Below, in pieces: positions 29,198 through 40,689 of a DNA stretch of 64,000 nucleotides. Position numbers and translations under genes: made by a program. Source of the DNA: Compostimonas suwonensis. GTDB taxonomy: Bacteria; Actinomycetota; Actinomycetes; Actinomycetales; Microbacteriaceae. The notes under the pieces were generated by a model, which was not told where the DNA came from, did not search any database, and was given only the letters and a program-made list of their open reading frames with translations. The DNA lies in the NCBI RefSeq assembly GCF_002797855.1, contig NZ_PGFB01000003.1, positions 558,001 to 622,000 on the forward strand. The letters run 5' to 3'. The stretch's first letter is position 1; each line of letters opens with the position of its first letter.

Positions 29198-29638
29198 ATG
29201 GCAATCCAACGGATGGACAATGTCGCCATCGTCGTCGAAGACCTGGACGCCGCCGTCGCGTTCTTCACCGAACTCGGCATGGAGCTGGAGGACAGGGCCT
29301 CCATCGAGGGCTCGTGGGCCGACCGCGCCGTGGGTCTCGCCGGCATCCGGAGCGAGATCGCGATGATGCGCACCCCCGACGGCCACGGCAAGGTGGAGCT
29401 CACCGCGTATCGGCTCCCCGTGGCATCCCGTGCCGAGCCGGCGATCCCGCCGCCCAACACGCTGGGGCTGCACCGCATCATGTTCGCCGTCGACGACATC
29501 GACGACACCGTCGCGCGCCTGCGCGCCCACGGCGCCGAGCTGCTCGACGAGGTCGCGCAGTACGAGAGCATCTACCGGCTCTGCTACCTCCGCGGCCCTG
29601 AGGGGATCATCGTCGCCCTGGCCGAGCGGATCGGATGA
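29198..29638 (+). CDS. VOC family protein (glyoxalase-like)
   Basis: 146 aa, two beta-alpha-beta-beta-beta modules. The first begins MDNVAIVVEDLDAAVAFFTE, the second LHRIMFAVDDIDDTVARLRA; the end GPEGIIVALAERI carries the metal-ligand Glu. The first-module His is replaced by Asn (MDNVAI), so metal binding may differ from glyoxalase I. Start supported by CGGAG. It may belong to the preceding detoxification operon but has a 107-bp gap. Confidence 0.87.
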   Translation: MAIQRMDNVAIVVEDLDAAVAFFTELGMELEDRASIEGSWADRAVGLAGIRSEIAMMRTPDGHGKVELTAYRLPVASRAEPAIPPPNTLGLHRIMFAVDDIDDTVARLRAHGAELLDEVAQYESIYRLCYLRGPEGIIVALAERIG

Positions 29639-29663
29639 CGCGAGCCCGCCGCCGCGCTACGGA

Positions 29664-29756
29664 AGCGAGCTCACCCATCCACCTCAGCTCGCTCCGTTGC
29701 GTCTTCGCGGTGCCTCGAGCCCGCCGAGAGGTGGTCACCGGGGCGGACACCTCTCG
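29664..29756 (+). terminator. Two consecutive hairpins after the VOC gene
   Basis: First stem: AGCGAGCT (29664-29671) with AGCTCGCT (29686-29693), 14-nt loop. Second stem: CGAGAGGTG (29725-29733) with CACCTCTCG (29748-29756), 14-nt loop. Both are perfect and lie between the VOC stop and the next promoter, so they probably insulate the secreted-protein gene. Confidence 0.55.
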
Positions 29757-29843
29757 ATCGGCTCGACGCAAGCCACCGTTCACACCCCATTCATAGCGGC
29801 TCCCTAGCCTGGCGGTCCGGAGCCGAGGGGGATCCTTCTGACC

Positions 29844-30560
29844 ATGCGCACACTCCACGTTCTGCCTCGCTCGATCGCCCGTCGCTCCATCGCCGCCGGG
29901 ATCGCCTCGGTCGTCGTGCTGCTGAGCTCGCTCGCGGCCGCCGCTCCCGCTCGGGCGGACACCCCGATCCCGGGTTCGGGCCCGGGTCCGGCAGACGCGC
30001 AGAGCGCTGTCGATCTCTGGCGCCGCGCGGACCCGGACGCCCTGGCGGAGAGTGCGGAGTCGCCGGATCCGCTGTCCCCGGGTTTTGAGATCGGTCTGTA
30101 CGCCACGACGATCCCCGCCGTCGACGGCCCGCTCAGCTTCGAGTCGGCGGTCGGCGAGACCGCGGAGCTCGACGAGCCGGAGCGCGTGAACGGCTTGTCG
30201 GTGACACGCGGAGTGCTGCCCGAGGTGACTGTCAGCGATGATCGTGTGGTGAGTCGGCCCGGCTGGGACATCACCGCCGACGTGACCGACTTCGTCAACG
30301 ACGCCGACGCGAGCATTGTGATCGGCACGGTGCAGCTCGGCTTGCGGCCGCTCGTGATCAGTGCGACGGATGCCGGCATCGACCCCGCGGCGGAGCAGCA
30401 CGCGGGCGACGCGCACTACCCGGCGCCCTTCGCCTCGGCGGCCTCGGGCGGGGGAGTGGGCGACACCGTGCTCGGCGGCGAGCTCACGCTCGTCTCGCCC
30501 GCCGACAAGCCCGCCGGGACCTACAGAGCCACGATGACGCTCACGATCGTCTCGCGCTAG
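29844..30560 (+). CDS. Secreted protein with WxL-like domain
   Basis: 238 aa with a clear Sec signal: SIARRSIAAGIASVVVLLSS then LAAAAPARAD, cleavage near residue 38. The mature part has a sandwich-like region RPGWDITADVTDFVNDADAS and GELTLVSPADKPAGTYRATM, the latter like the end of WxL-type surface domains. No LPXTG or membrane anchor is visible. It could be released or wall-bound by the domain itself. It stands alone between hairpins. Family assignment is tentative. Confidence 0.72.
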   Translation: MRTLHVLPRSIARRSIAAGIASVVVLLSSLAAAAPARADTPIPGSGPGPADAQSAVDLWRRADPDALAESAESPDPLSPGFEIGLYATTIPAVDGPLSFESAVGETAELDEPERVNGLSVTRGVLPEVTVSDDRVVSRPGWDITADVTDFVNDADASIVIGTVQLGLRPLVISATDAGIDPAAEQHAGDAHYPAPFASAASGGGVGDTVLGGELTLVSPADKPAGTYRATMTLTIVSR

Positions 30561-30585
30561 CCGCGCGGGGTCGCGAGACGCGGGT

Positions 30586-30607
30586 CGCGAAACAGGAGCG
30601 TTTCGCG
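30586..30607 (+). terminator. Hairpin inside element B
   Basis: CGCGAAAC and GTTTCGCG pair perfectly across a 6-nt loop, 25 nt after the stop of the secreted-protein gene. It overlaps the left end of palindromic element B. Confidence 0.55.
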
Positions 30608-30662
30608 GCACGCCGCGGTCGCGGCATCCGCTCGCCGTGGGGCACGGAGTTCATCCTGGGCG
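30588..30662. repeat. Degenerate palindromic element B
   Basis: AACAGG (30591) and CCTG (30655) are 64 nt apart, as in elements A and C. The first 27 bases match element A at 24 positions, including CGCGGCACGCCGCG, and then CGGCATCCG is shared with element C. The right arm has decayed (CCTGGG instead of CCTGTT). The remaining gap to 30814 shows no gene. Confidence 0.65.
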
Positions 30663-30814
30663 AGTGCGCGAGGGCGCAGATACGGGCAGCGCGCGGTGTG
30701 TTCGTGCAGCGGCAGCGGCGTTTCGCCCCGAGACTGCGCCATCGCGAAACGAGAGAACCGGCGAAAGCGGCACGGGCACAGGCACGGGCACGAGCGCAGG
30801 CACGGGCGGGCCCG

Positions 30815-31717
30815 CTACTGCACGCCGCTCGTGGTGACGAGGCGCAGCCACGGGCCGTCGGGCACCGCGGAGTCGTCGACGAAGGCCCAGTCGACGCGGT
30901 CGCTGTCGCCGTCGAGCTCGGTGAAGCCGAGGCATCCGTTGAGGGCGGGGGAGACGTCGAGGCCCGCCCCGCCGTATCGGGTGTTGGCGGGGCGGGCGTC
31001 GTTGGCGCCGAAGACGTAGGCGGCGTCGTGGTACTCGCCGGGGCCGGCATCCTCGATCTGGCCGTAGCAGACGCGCGAGCCGTTGCGCAGCTGCACCCAG
31101 CGGTTCTTCATGAGGCTCACGTCGGGGTCGTCGACGGAGCCCGCGTACTGCGGCTGCCCGGCCCACGGGATGACCGAGCCGCGCATCGCGAAGGCCTCGG
31201 GGTCGTTGACGTCGTCGAACGGCAGGTCGAGGTAGAAGGGGTTCTCGCGCGGCGACATGTGGCGGGGGAAGTAGCCGTCGGCGGCGAAGCGCTGCTCGGT
31301 CTCGCAAGTGTCGCCGTCGACGACCCCGTCGCAGCCCCCGTAGCTCTCGAACCACTGCGAGTCGTAGGTGGAGAGCATCTGGCTGCCGTCCTCGGCGCCG
31401 GGATCGAAGATCTCGCCGACCCAGAACGTCGTCGCGGCGATGTCGGTGTGCCACGGGTACCCCGATCCCGCGGGCGGCGGCGGCACGGCGGGTGCGGCCG
31501 GCGGCGGCGGGGTGGCCGTGCCGGTGGCGGATGCCGCGGGCACGGGTGTCGCGGTCGTGGCGGGTGTCGGCCGAGCCGCCGCCGCCGGGCGCGACGGCGT
31601 GGGGCTGCCCGAGCCGAGCGGCGGGGGCGGAGCCGTGCACGCGGCCGCGCACACCCCCACGGCGCAGGCGATGCCCCCGCACAGCACCGCTCGCAGCACC
31701 CCCCGCAGCCGCTGCAT
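30815..31717 (-). CDS. Putative lipoprotein, function unknown
   Basis: 300 aa. The signal AVLCGGIACAVGVCAAAC ends in a usable lipobox (AAAC), followed by a Pro/Ala/Thr linker of about 55 residues and a globular domain of about 200. That domain has TTFWVGEIFDPGAEDGSQML, STYDSQWFESYGGCDGVVDG, four or more cysteines that may pair outside the cell, and YGGAGLDVSPALNGCLGF. I do not recognise the fold. It starts 5 bp after glmS ends and is likely cotranscribed with it. Confidence 0.75.
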   Translation of the reverse strand: MQRLRGVLRAVLCGGIACAVGVCAAACTAPPPPLGSGSPTPSRPAAAARPTPATTATPVPAASATGTATPPPPAAPAVPPPPAGSGYPWHTDIAATTFWVGEIFDPGAEDGSQMLSTYDSQWFESYGGCDGVVDGDTCETEQRFAADGYFPRHMSPRENPFYLDLPFDDVNDPEAFAMRGSVIPWAGQPQYAGSVDDPDVSLMKNRWVQLRNGSRVCYGQIEDAGPGEYHDAAYVFGANDARPANTRYGGAGLDVSPALNGCLGFTELDGDSDRVDWAFVDDSAVPDGPWLRLVTTSGVQ

Positions 31718-31722
31718 CGTCG

Positions 31723-33533
<1,811 letters not shown>

Positions 33534-33534
<1 letters not shown>

Positions 33535-34592
33535 CACGACTCCACGAGGGCGTGGGCGGGCCGCGTCCGCAGCGCGGGGTCGGGATGGCGCCCGCTCTCG
33601 AACGGTCGCGTCGTGTGCACGCCCTCGCCGGCCCGCGCGGCGAGATCCTCGGCGACGACGCCGATGATCTCCTCGAGCCGCGTAGTGGGGGTGAAGCCGA
33701 CGAGGGCGTGGGCCCGGGAGTTGTCGGGAACCCGGCGGAGCATGTCTTCGAAGCCCTCCGGGTAGGCGTCCTCATAAGGCACGAAGGTGATGGTGCTGCG
33801 GCTCTTCGTGATCCTCAGCACACGGTAGGCGAGGTCGGCGATCGCGACCTCTTCCGCGCCACCGAGGTTGTAGGCGTTGCCGATGCTGCGGGGCTCCTCA
33901 GCGATCCGCACGACGGCGGGCACGATGTCGCCCACGTACGAGAAGCAGCGGGTCTGCTGCCCGTCTCCGAAGACCGTGAGCGGCTGGCCTCGCAGCGCCT
34001 GGCCGACGAGGTTCGGCACGACCATGCCGTAGCGGCCGGTCTGCCGGGGCCCCACGGTGTTGAAGAGCCGCACGATCGACACCCGCAGCCCGTGCTCACG
34101 CCAGTAGGCGTGGGCGAACGACTCGTCGATGCCTTTCGCCGCCGCGTACGTCCACCGCGATTTGAGCGGTGAGCCGAGGATGCGGTCGGCGTCCTCCCGC
34201 AGGGCGTCCGCGGTGTTCTTGCCATAGATCTCGCTCGTCGAGGCGAGCAGCAGGGCCACGTCGTGCTCGGCGCAGGCGTCGAGCACGTTCTCGGTGCCGT
34301 GGATGTTGGTGCGCAGGCTCGAGAGGGGTCTGTCGACGATGAGCCGCACACCGACAGCGGCCGCCAGGTGGTAGACCCGGTCGACTCCCCGCACGAGGGC
34401 TCCGACGAGGGCCCGATCCAGGATCGAGCCGACGGTGACGGACAGCCGATCATTGTCGCGAAGAGACCCGAGATTCGCTAGAGAACCGGTCGAGAGATCG
34501 TCGAGGACGATCACCTCGTCCCCTCGTGCGAGGAGGTATTCGACGAGATGGCTGCCGATGAAGCCGGCTCCGCCGGTGACGAGGATTCTCAT
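33534..34592 (-). CDS. NAD-dependent nucleotide-sugar epimerase/decarboxylase
   Basis: 352 aa, extended SDR. The NAD site is VTGGAGFIGSHLVEYL. The catalytic Ser/Thr is in LLASTSEIYGKNT and the YxxxK pair in WTYAAAKGIDE. RLFNTVGPRQTGRYGMVVP and FSYVGDIV resemble UDP-glucuronate decarboxylase and UDP-hexose 4-epimerase; I cannot separate the two by eye. Ribosome site GGGAG. It lies between a nucleotide-sugar dehydrogenase and glmS, so it likely serves the same sugar pathway. Confidence 0.88.
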
Positions 34593-34659
34593 CGTCCCGC
34601 TCCCGTCGTCTCGTTCTGCCGCGCGTCCGCCGCGTCGTGCCGCGCGTTCTGCCGCGCGT

Positions 34660-36015
34660 TCACAGGAGCACCCGCTCGGGGAGGTCGGCGCTGCGGTAGG
34701 TGGCGTCGACGATCAGCTGGCCGGGCTCGAGCCACGACAGGTCCTCCGCGGTATGGCGGGTGTGCACGAGCACGAGATCCGGCGAGAAGGAGACGGGGTC
34801 GATGAGCCCGTCGACGATCTGGCCGGTCGCGAGCGTGACGCTGGCGAAATGCGGGTCGAGGTAGCCGACGGCGGCGCCGCGCGCGGTCAGGCTCGCGAGG
34901 ATCTCGAGGGCGGGCGACTCGCGCAGGTCTTCGACATCCGCCTTGTACGAGACGCCGACGACCAGGATGCGGGCCCCCGCGATCCCGATCCCGCGCTCGG
35001 AGAGCACGGTCTGCACACGGTCGACGACGTGCGTCGGCCGGCCGGCGATCTGCGTCATCGCCTGGGTGATGACGGGGGCGTCGATCCGCTGCTCGCGCAG
35101 CTGCCAGAGCAGGTAGTGCGGATCGCAGGGGATGCAATGGCCGCCCACCCCGGGCCCGGGATAGAACGGCATAAAGCCGTAGGGCTTCGTGGATGCCGCG
35201 TCGATCACATCCGTCACCGAGACGTCGAGGGCGCGGCAGATGTCGGCGAACTCGTTCGCGAGGGCGATGTTGACAGCGCGAAACGTGTTCTCCAGGAGCT
35301 TGGTCATCTCGGCCGCCGCGAGCGAGCTCACGCGGTGCACGTCGGCCGCGTAGCGACGCAGGAGCTTGTCGGCCTCCTCCTCGCACTGCAGCGTCGCGCC
35401 GCCCATCACCCGGGTCACGTCCTCCTGGGCGAAGCCGCTGCTGCCCGGGTCGATGCGCTCGGCGCTGAACGCCACGAAGACGTCGGTGCCGATCGTGAAG
35501 CCGCGGGCGCGCAACGGCGCCAGGAGCAGGTCGTTCGTGCAGCCGACGTAGCTCGTCGAGGTGAGCATGAACAGCTGGCCCTCGGTCGCGTGGGCGACGA
35601 CGGTCGCGCACGCCGACCGCAGGATGGCGAGGTCGGGGATGAGGTGGTGGTCGACGGGTGTCGGCACGCACACGACGACGGCCGCCGCCGAGCGCAGCAG
35701 CGTCGAGTCGCCGGTGAGGCGGAAGGAGTCGTCGCCGAGGGCGTGCGAGAGCCGTGCGTGGTCGGCGTCCGAGATGTCGGGCGTCTGGGCCTGGATCGTG
35801 GCCCGCCGCGCGGCGGAGCTGTCGAGGGCGAGCACGCGGGCTCCCGCATGGTGGAACGCGAGCGCCGTGGGGAGCCCGACATAGCCGAGCCCGACGATCG
35901 CCACGTCGTAGTCGAACACGGGTGCCGGCTCGGGTGGCGCGTCGACGATCTCGGTGCGCCATTCGGAGCGCCGTGGAATGGTCAGGGGTCGGGTGGTTGG
36001 TCTGAGAGTGGTCAT
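34660..36015 (-). CDS. Nucleotide-sugar dehydrogenase (WecC/Ugd family)
   Basis: 451 aa. An N-terminal extension of about 38 residues precedes the NAD motif AIVGLGYVGLPTALAFH. The middle domain has AAEMTKLLENTFRAVNIALA, and the catalytic cysteine lies in PGPGVGGHCIPCDPHYL. The C-terminal domain includes GVSYKADVEDLRESPALEIL. The GHCIP form and PTPVD context are close to UDP-N-acetyl-mannosamine/glucosamine 6-dehydrogenases, giving an HexNAc-uronic acid, but UDP-glucose is not excluded. AGGAG precedes the ATG. Confidence 0.9.
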   Translation of the reverse strand: MTTLRPTTRPLTIPRRSEWRTEIVDAPPEPAPVFDYDVAIVGLGYVGLPTALAFHHAGARVLALDSSAARRATIQAQTPDISDADHARLSHALGDDSFRLTGDSTLLRSAAAVVVCVPTPVDHHLIPDLAILRSACATVVAHATEGQLFMLTSTSYVGCTNDLLLAPLRARGFTIGTDVFVAFSAERIDPGSSGFAQEDVTRVMGGATLQCEEEADKLLRRYAADVHRVSSLAAAEMTKLLENTFRAVNIALANEFADICRALDVSVTDVIDAASTKPYGFMPFYPGPGVGGHCIPCDPHYLLWQLREQRIDAPVITQAMTQIAGRPTHVVDRVQTVLSERGIGIAGARILVVGVSYKADVEDLRESPALEILASLTARGAAVGYLDPHFASVTLATGQIVDGLIDPVSFSPDLVLVHTRHTAEDLSWLEPGQLIVDATYRSADLPERVLL

Positions 36016-36245
36016 CGGGGGTCTCCTGCTGTCAGCCGTTCGGGTAGCTCACACTGTCGCGCCGCGGATCGGCGAGGGTCAACGACCATTCGCGTCTCAT
36101 GCGGTTCGCCCCCGAGAGGCCGCTCGGACGTGCGGTTTCCACCCACCCCCGAGCGGGTGACAGTGCGGGGAACCAAGCTCGGGTGTGCGGGTTCCCGCGA
36201 GCGCATACGGTGCGCGCCGAGCGGCGCCCGTTTAGCGTGAGGAAC
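36016..36245. promoter_or_regulatory. Divergent promoter region, sugar dehydrogenase / GT2
   Basis: This 230-bp gap contains no gene. A TAGCGT box at 36233-36238 lies only 8 nt before the GTG of the glycosyltransferase, consistent with a leaderless or very short leader transcript. No clear operator palindrome was seen. Confidence 0.35.
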
Positions 36246-37517
36246 GTGCAGACCTTCCTGACCTTCCTGCTCGTGGTCGTGCTCGTGCTGGGCGTGAACA
36301 CGATCCTCTGGTCGTCGGTCGGGGTCGTCCGCCTGATCCGGGCGCGGATGTCGCGAGACCTCCCGCCGTCGGCCCCGATCCCCTTGCGCACCGACGTCGC
36401 CGTCATGATCGCGGCGAAGGACGAGGCGCTCGTCATCTCGGAGACCCTGCGCTCGGCCCGGCGGCAGCTTCCGGCCGCCAACCTCTTCGTCGTCTCCGAC
36501 GGCTCGACCGACGACACGGCGGCGATCGCACGGCTGTTCGGCGCCTCGGTGCTCGAGCTGTCGCCGAACCGCGGCAAGGCCGGCGCGATCATCGCCGGTC
36601 TCGAGCACTTCGAGATCGCCCGGCGGTTTCCCCTCGTGCTGCTGCTCGACGCCGACACCCAGCTCGCGCCCGACTACTTCGACACGGGGCTGCCGCTCTT
36701 CGACAGCCCGGAGGTCGTCGCCGTCGCGGGCTTCGCGTCGACGACGGATGAGCCGAGAGACCAGACGCTCGTCGGCAAGATCCTCGGCGCGTACCGTCAG
36801 CGCGCCTACATCGCCGTGCAGTACCTGCACAAGTTCGGGCAGGCGGCGCGGGCGGTCAACGCGATCTCGATCGTGCCGGGCTTCGCGAGCATGTACCGCA
36901 CCGGCATCCTGGCACACATCGACATCGCCGCCGACGGCCTCACGATCGAGGACTACAACATGACCTTCGAGGTGCACGCCAAACGCCTCGGCCGCATCGC
37001 CTTCCGTCCCGGTGCGGCCGTGGCCTACACGCAGGATCCCGAGACCGTGCACGACTACGTGAAGCAGCTGCGGCGCTGGAACCTGGGCTTCTGGCAGACG
37101 GTGCAGCGGCACGGCTTCCACCTGCGCACCTTCTGGGTGGCGCTCACCCTGCTCATCGTCGAGCTCGTCACGAGCAGCCTGCTCATGATCCTGTTCCTGC
37201 CGATCCTGATCGTGCTGCTGTCGTCGACCGTCGTCGGCGGCTCGGCGATCGACCCCGGCGGGGTCACGCTGGTGTTCGCGGATGTCGTGCCGCCCGGCCT
37301 GCTCGTGCTCGGCGTGCTGCTGCCCGACTACGCGCTCACCGTCTTCGCGGCCGTCGCGGTGCGCCGGCCGCTCTACCTGCTGTGGGGACTCGCCTTCCCG
37401 CTCGTGCGGATCGTGGACGCCGGCATCTGCCTGCGCTCGCTGGCCGACGCCTTCTTCCACACCTCGAGCGGCGTGTGGCAGAGCCCGTCGCGCCGGGAGG
37501 CGCACCGGCAGTCCTGA
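36246..37517 (+). CDS. Membrane-bound family 2 glycosyltransferase
   Basis: 423 aa. One N-terminal helix (FLTFLLVVVLVLGVNTILWS), a GT-A domain and several C-terminal helices. Catalytic motifs: VSDGSTDDTA (about 85-90), the DxD in LLLDADT (135-137), IEDYNMTFEV as the ED box and QLRRW (274-278), as in processive synthases such as BcsA/PgaC/HasA. It probably polymerises a UDP-sugar at the membrane. The GTG at 36246 follows TAGCGTGAGGAAC. Its partner sugar genes are divergent on the left. Confidence 0.9.
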   Translation: MQTFLTFLLVVVLVLGVNTILWSSVGVVRLIRARMSRDLPPSAPIPLRTDVAVMIAAKDEALVISETLRSARRQLPAANLFVVSDGSTDDTAAIARLFGASVLELSPNRGKAGAIIAGLEHFEIARRFPLVLLLDADTQLAPDYFDTGLPLFDSPEVVAVAGFASTTDEPRDQTLVGKILGAYRQRAYIAVQYLHKFGQAARAVNAISIVPGFASMYRTGILAHIDIAADGLTIEDYNMTFEVHAKRLGRIAFRPGAAVAYTQDPETVHDYVKQLRRWNLGFWQTVQRHGFHLRTFWVALTLLIVELVTSSLLMILFLPILIVLLSSTVVGGSAIDPGGVTLVFADVVPPGLLVLGVLLPDYALTVFAAVAVRRPLYLLWGLAFPLVRIVDAGICLRSLADAFFHTSSGVWQSPSRREAHRQS

Positions 37518-37611
37518 GCGGGGGATGCCCCGTGGCGGCTCGCGGCGGCGGCGTCTACGGCCTCGACGGCGTCCACAGCGTCCAGGGCCTCGACGGCCTC
37601 GGGCGAGAGCC

Positions 37612-40260
37612 TCAGGACAGCAGCGCGGCCAGGTGCGAGCGCGAGCGGGCGCCCACCTTGCGGAAGATCTTCGTGAGCCGCAGCTCGACGGTGCGCAGGG
37701 AGACGAAGAGCGTGTCGGCGATCTCCTTGTTGCGATAGCCCTGGCGCACCATAAGAGCGACCGTGCGCTCGGAGTCGGTGAGGAGCTTGAGCAGCGGATG
37801 ATCCTCGCTGTCGTGGGCGGGCAGAGGGGTCTCGCGCACGGGGGAGAGCCAGGAGTGCGCCCCGGCGTCGTCGAAGGCGGCGGCCGCCGCCGCCCGCGTG
37901 GTCTCGCTCTCGTGCTCGAAGCCGAGACGGTTCAGCCGGGTCGCGAGCGCGTTGAGGGTCTTGGCCCGCTCGAACGGCGAGTCGTCGGCCTCGAAGAGCT
38001 CGAGGGCGGCGGTGAAGAGCTCGAGCGTCGACTCCTCCGGCGCCACGAGCGCCCGGGTACGGGCGAGCACCAGCTCGAGCCAGCGGCTCGGATAGCGCTC
38101 CCGCTGCTGCTCCAGCTCGGTGAAGGCGAGCTGCGCCTCCCGCATCCTGCCGGTGAGCGTGTACGCCTCGATGAGGTCGCCGGTATGGCGCAGCAGGCCC
38201 GGATTGCGCACGTTCGGGATGGCCGCCTCGGCCCGTCGCAGCAGACGGACGGCCTCCTCTCCGTCGCGACGGGCGAGGGCCAGGCTGCCGCGGAAGGCGA
38301 GCAGCTGCGCGACGACCGAGTGGTTGCGCTCGTGCGCCGACTCGTCGAGGGCCTCGGTGAAGAGGGTGTCGCGTTCGCTCGCGCGGCCGTGCAGGTGCGC
38401 GTCCCAGGCGAGCAGCAGGGTGCGCGACGAGCGGCTCGGCTGGCTCTGATCGGATGTCGCGCGCCAGATGTCGAGCGTCGTGCGGGCGCGGAAGAAGCTG
38501 CCGGCCCGGATCTCGACGTCGGCGAGCAGGCCCTGTGTGGCCTCCTCCCAGATCGGCTCGAGCCCGCGCGGACGGTTGAGCACGATGCCGCAGACCCGGC
38601 GCGCCTCCGCGAAGCGGTCGGCGAGGCTCAGGCTCCTCGCGAGCGCTGCGAGCACCGCGGCCGGCAGCTCGGCGAGCACCCGGCTGTTGAGATCGTCGAA
38701 GAGCTCGGCGTTGGGCGGGAGGTGTCCGTCGATCGAGTCGGCGAGCATCCGCGCCGCCGACACATACGACTCGGTCTCGATCGAGGGGGCGATGGAGGAG
38801 GCCTGATCGAGAAGGCGGCGTGCGGCATCCAGATCCCAGCGGTCGGCGTGGAAGCTCGCGGCGATCGCGAGCAGGCGCACGGCGCCGTGCGGGTCGTCTT
38901 CGGAGTAGATGCCCGCCCACATGTCGACGTCGCTCAGCGCGACCTGCTGGTCGCGGGCGAACTCGATGCTCGCCTCGAGCGCGGCGAGCCGCAGCAGCGC
39001 CGGGCCCTTCGTCTCGTAGCGGGCGCGCACGAGATAGCGGGCGGCATACGACAGCTCACCGTGCAGGAGGAAGGCTTCGACGAGATCGAGGAGCCGCCAG
39101 GGGTTGCCGGTGTCGCCGTCCTCCTCATGAGGCGCGCGGTCGCCGAACTCGATCGCCGCGTCGGAGAACCCCTCGCGCTCGAAGGCGACGGCCGCGCTCA
39201 GCAGCCCGCAGCCCGCCGGAGGCGCCGTGCCCGGAAGAAAGCTCCTGTGCCACTCCGACAGCCGGTCGTCGACACCGGCGTGGGCGTCGGCGAGCTCGTG
39301 ATGCAGTTCCCGGCGGCTGCGCGCATCCAGGCTCCACCACAGATACGAGCGGATGAGGGGATCGCTCAGCTGCACGAACGGCCCACGGGCGACGATCCAG
39401 TCGTCGGTGAGCAGATCGTCGGTCACGTCGGCGTCGTCCTCATCGCCCCGGGTCAGCGCGGCGAGGCTCGTGAGCGGGGCGAGTGCGATCCGTTCGAGCA
39501 CCGCGCGCTGCGCCATGCCGAGCTCGCTCAGCCGGGCGGCCGCCGACGACTCGGTGATCGAGCCCAGATGCGGGGGGAGGCTCAGGGCGGCGTGGCCGCG
39601 CAGCTGATCGTCGTTGAGCACCCGGAGGTTGTCGATCAGGGCGAGCGGGATGCCGGCGCTCTGCCAGGCGAGCACCCGCAGCGTGCCCTCGTCGCGCACG
39701 GGGCCGCTGAGCGAGAGGGCGAGCTCGAACGACTGCGCCGTGTCGAGCGGCGCGAGCGTCAGCAGCGGCATGCCGGCGAGCGGGCTGCGCTCGTCGACGG
39801 ATGTCGCGGTCACCACGAGCCGCAGGCCCGTGCCCGCGAGCCGGCCCGCCATGAATCCGATGAGCACCTGGCTCGCGGCATCCATGTGATCGATGTCGTC
39901 GACGAGCACGAGGATGGGCTCGAGCGAGAGCCCGCGCAGCACCGAGAGCAGATCGCGCGCGGCCGAGAACATGTGCTCCTCGTCGGTGGAGCGGAGGGTG
40001 AATCGCCCGCCGAACTCCGCGGCCCGGGCGTCGTCGATCGAGGCGAACACCGAGGAGAACCCGGAGAGCGGCCAATCCGCCTCGTTGGGATTGGTGCGCA
40101 GGATCACGGCCGGGATCGAGGAGCTCGCGTGCGCGGCCTCGAGCAGGAGGCTCTTGCCTGCGCCCCGGTCGCCCAGGATGAGCAGCGCGCTCTCCTTCGG
40201 GGCCTCAGCGAGAGTGGTTATCCGCTGAAGCTCGGCTTGTCGTCCGAAGATCTCGACCAT
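37612..40260 (-). CDS. LuxR-family regulator with AAA/MalT-like ATPase (LAL type)
   Basis: 882 aa. The N-terminal NTPase has Walker A GDRGAGKS (30-37) and Walker B ILVLVDDIDHMD (about 115). A long TPR-like helical region follows. The C-terminal LuxR HTH is clear: LTDSERTVALMVRQGYRNKE then IADTLFVSLRTVELRLTKIF. LAL proteins are ATP-dependent activators whose inducer is usually a small molecule. No target is obvious; the gene is convergent with the GT2 gene and divergent from the histidine kinase. The ATG has no good ribosome site. Confidence 0.9.
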   Translation of the reverse strand: MVEIFGRQAELQRITTLAEAPKESALLILGDRGAGKSLLLEAAHASSSIPAVILRTNPNEADWPLSGFSSVFASIDDARAAEFGGRFTLRSTDEEHMFSAARDLLSVLRGLSLEPILVLVDDIDHMDAASQVLIGFMAGRLAGTGLRLVVTATSVDERSPLAGMPLLTLAPLDTAQSFELALSLSGPVRDEGTLRVLAWQSAGIPLALIDNLRVLNDDQLRGHAALSLPPHLGSITESSAAARLSELGMAQRAVLERIALAPLTSLAALTRGDEDDADVTDDLLTDDWIVARGPFVQLSDPLIRSYLWWSLDARSRRELHHELADAHAGVDDRLSEWHRSFLPGTAPPAGCGLLSAAVAFEREGFSDAAIEFGDRAPHEEDGDTGNPWRLLDLVEAFLLHGELSYAARYLVRARYETKGPALLRLAALEASIEFARDQQVALSDVDMWAGIYSEDDPHGAVRLLAIAASFHADRWDLDAARRLLDQASSIAPSIETESYVSAARMLADSIDGHLPPNAELFDDLNSRVLAELPAAVLAALARSLSLADRFAEARRVCGIVLNRPRGLEPIWEEATQGLLADVEIRAGSFFRARTTLDIWRATSDQSQPSRSSRTLLLAWDAHLHGRASERDTLFTEALDESAHERNHSVVAQLLAFRGSLALARRDGEEAVRLLRRAEAAIPNVRNPGLLRHTGDLIEAYTLTGRMREAQLAFTELEQQRERYPSRWLELVLARTRALVAPEESTLELFTAALELFEADDSPFERAKTLNALATRLNRLGFEHESETTRAAAAAAFDDAGAHSWLSPVRETPLPAHDSEDHPLLKLLTDSERTVALMVRQGYRNKEIADTLFVSLRTVELRLTKIFRKVGARSRSHLAALLS

Positions 40261-40689
40261 TGCACGTGCCGGCTACCGGGGGGATGGGTCGTCATCCATC
40301 GCGGTGTCGGCCGGAGTCCGGCCGGGACGGGGGCGCACACGAAGCCGGCTCCCGGGGAGGGAGCTCACACGAGCATTCGGGTTGAGCGTGCGCATCGAGA
40401 GGTCGTCTTACTCAATGCACAGCGGCAGACGTCTTCATTCGGGTGATCCGTTCCACTGAGGCCGCTAGGGAGGCCTACCTGAGGTTTACCGCACTTGCGG
40501 GGGTGAGCGCAAGGTTTCCGCGCGCGATATATCACCCCTGATGAGGGAATCCTGTTAGGTACCCCAGTTCACGTCAACTGTCGGGCGCGAGGCGGAATGA
40601 CCTCTAGAGTGAATTCCACTGGCGATGGCGGCCTCCAGAGCCGCCGCGGTCACTGAGAGCTTTCGCTGGATCGAAGGGGGTAGTCGACC
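40261..40689. promoter_or_regulatory. Long divergent regulatory region (429 bp)
   Basis: It separates the LuxR ATPase gene from the histidine kinase gene. No gene is visible. It is AT-richer than average around 40430-40620 (ATATATCACCCCTGATGAG, TTCACGTCAACTGTCG), so promoters probably lie there. A short inverted repeat, GAGGCC-n-GGCCTA, occurs near 40460-40480. AAGGGGG at about 40675 serves the kinase start. Confidence 0.4.

Noticed and set aside
37282-40446. A 1054-codon open frame on the plus strand
   Set aside because: It is antisense to the LuxR-family ATPase gene and to the end of the GT2 gene. Its translation is Arg/Glu/Gly/Ala filler without any domain, as expected for the complementary strand of GC-rich coding DNA.
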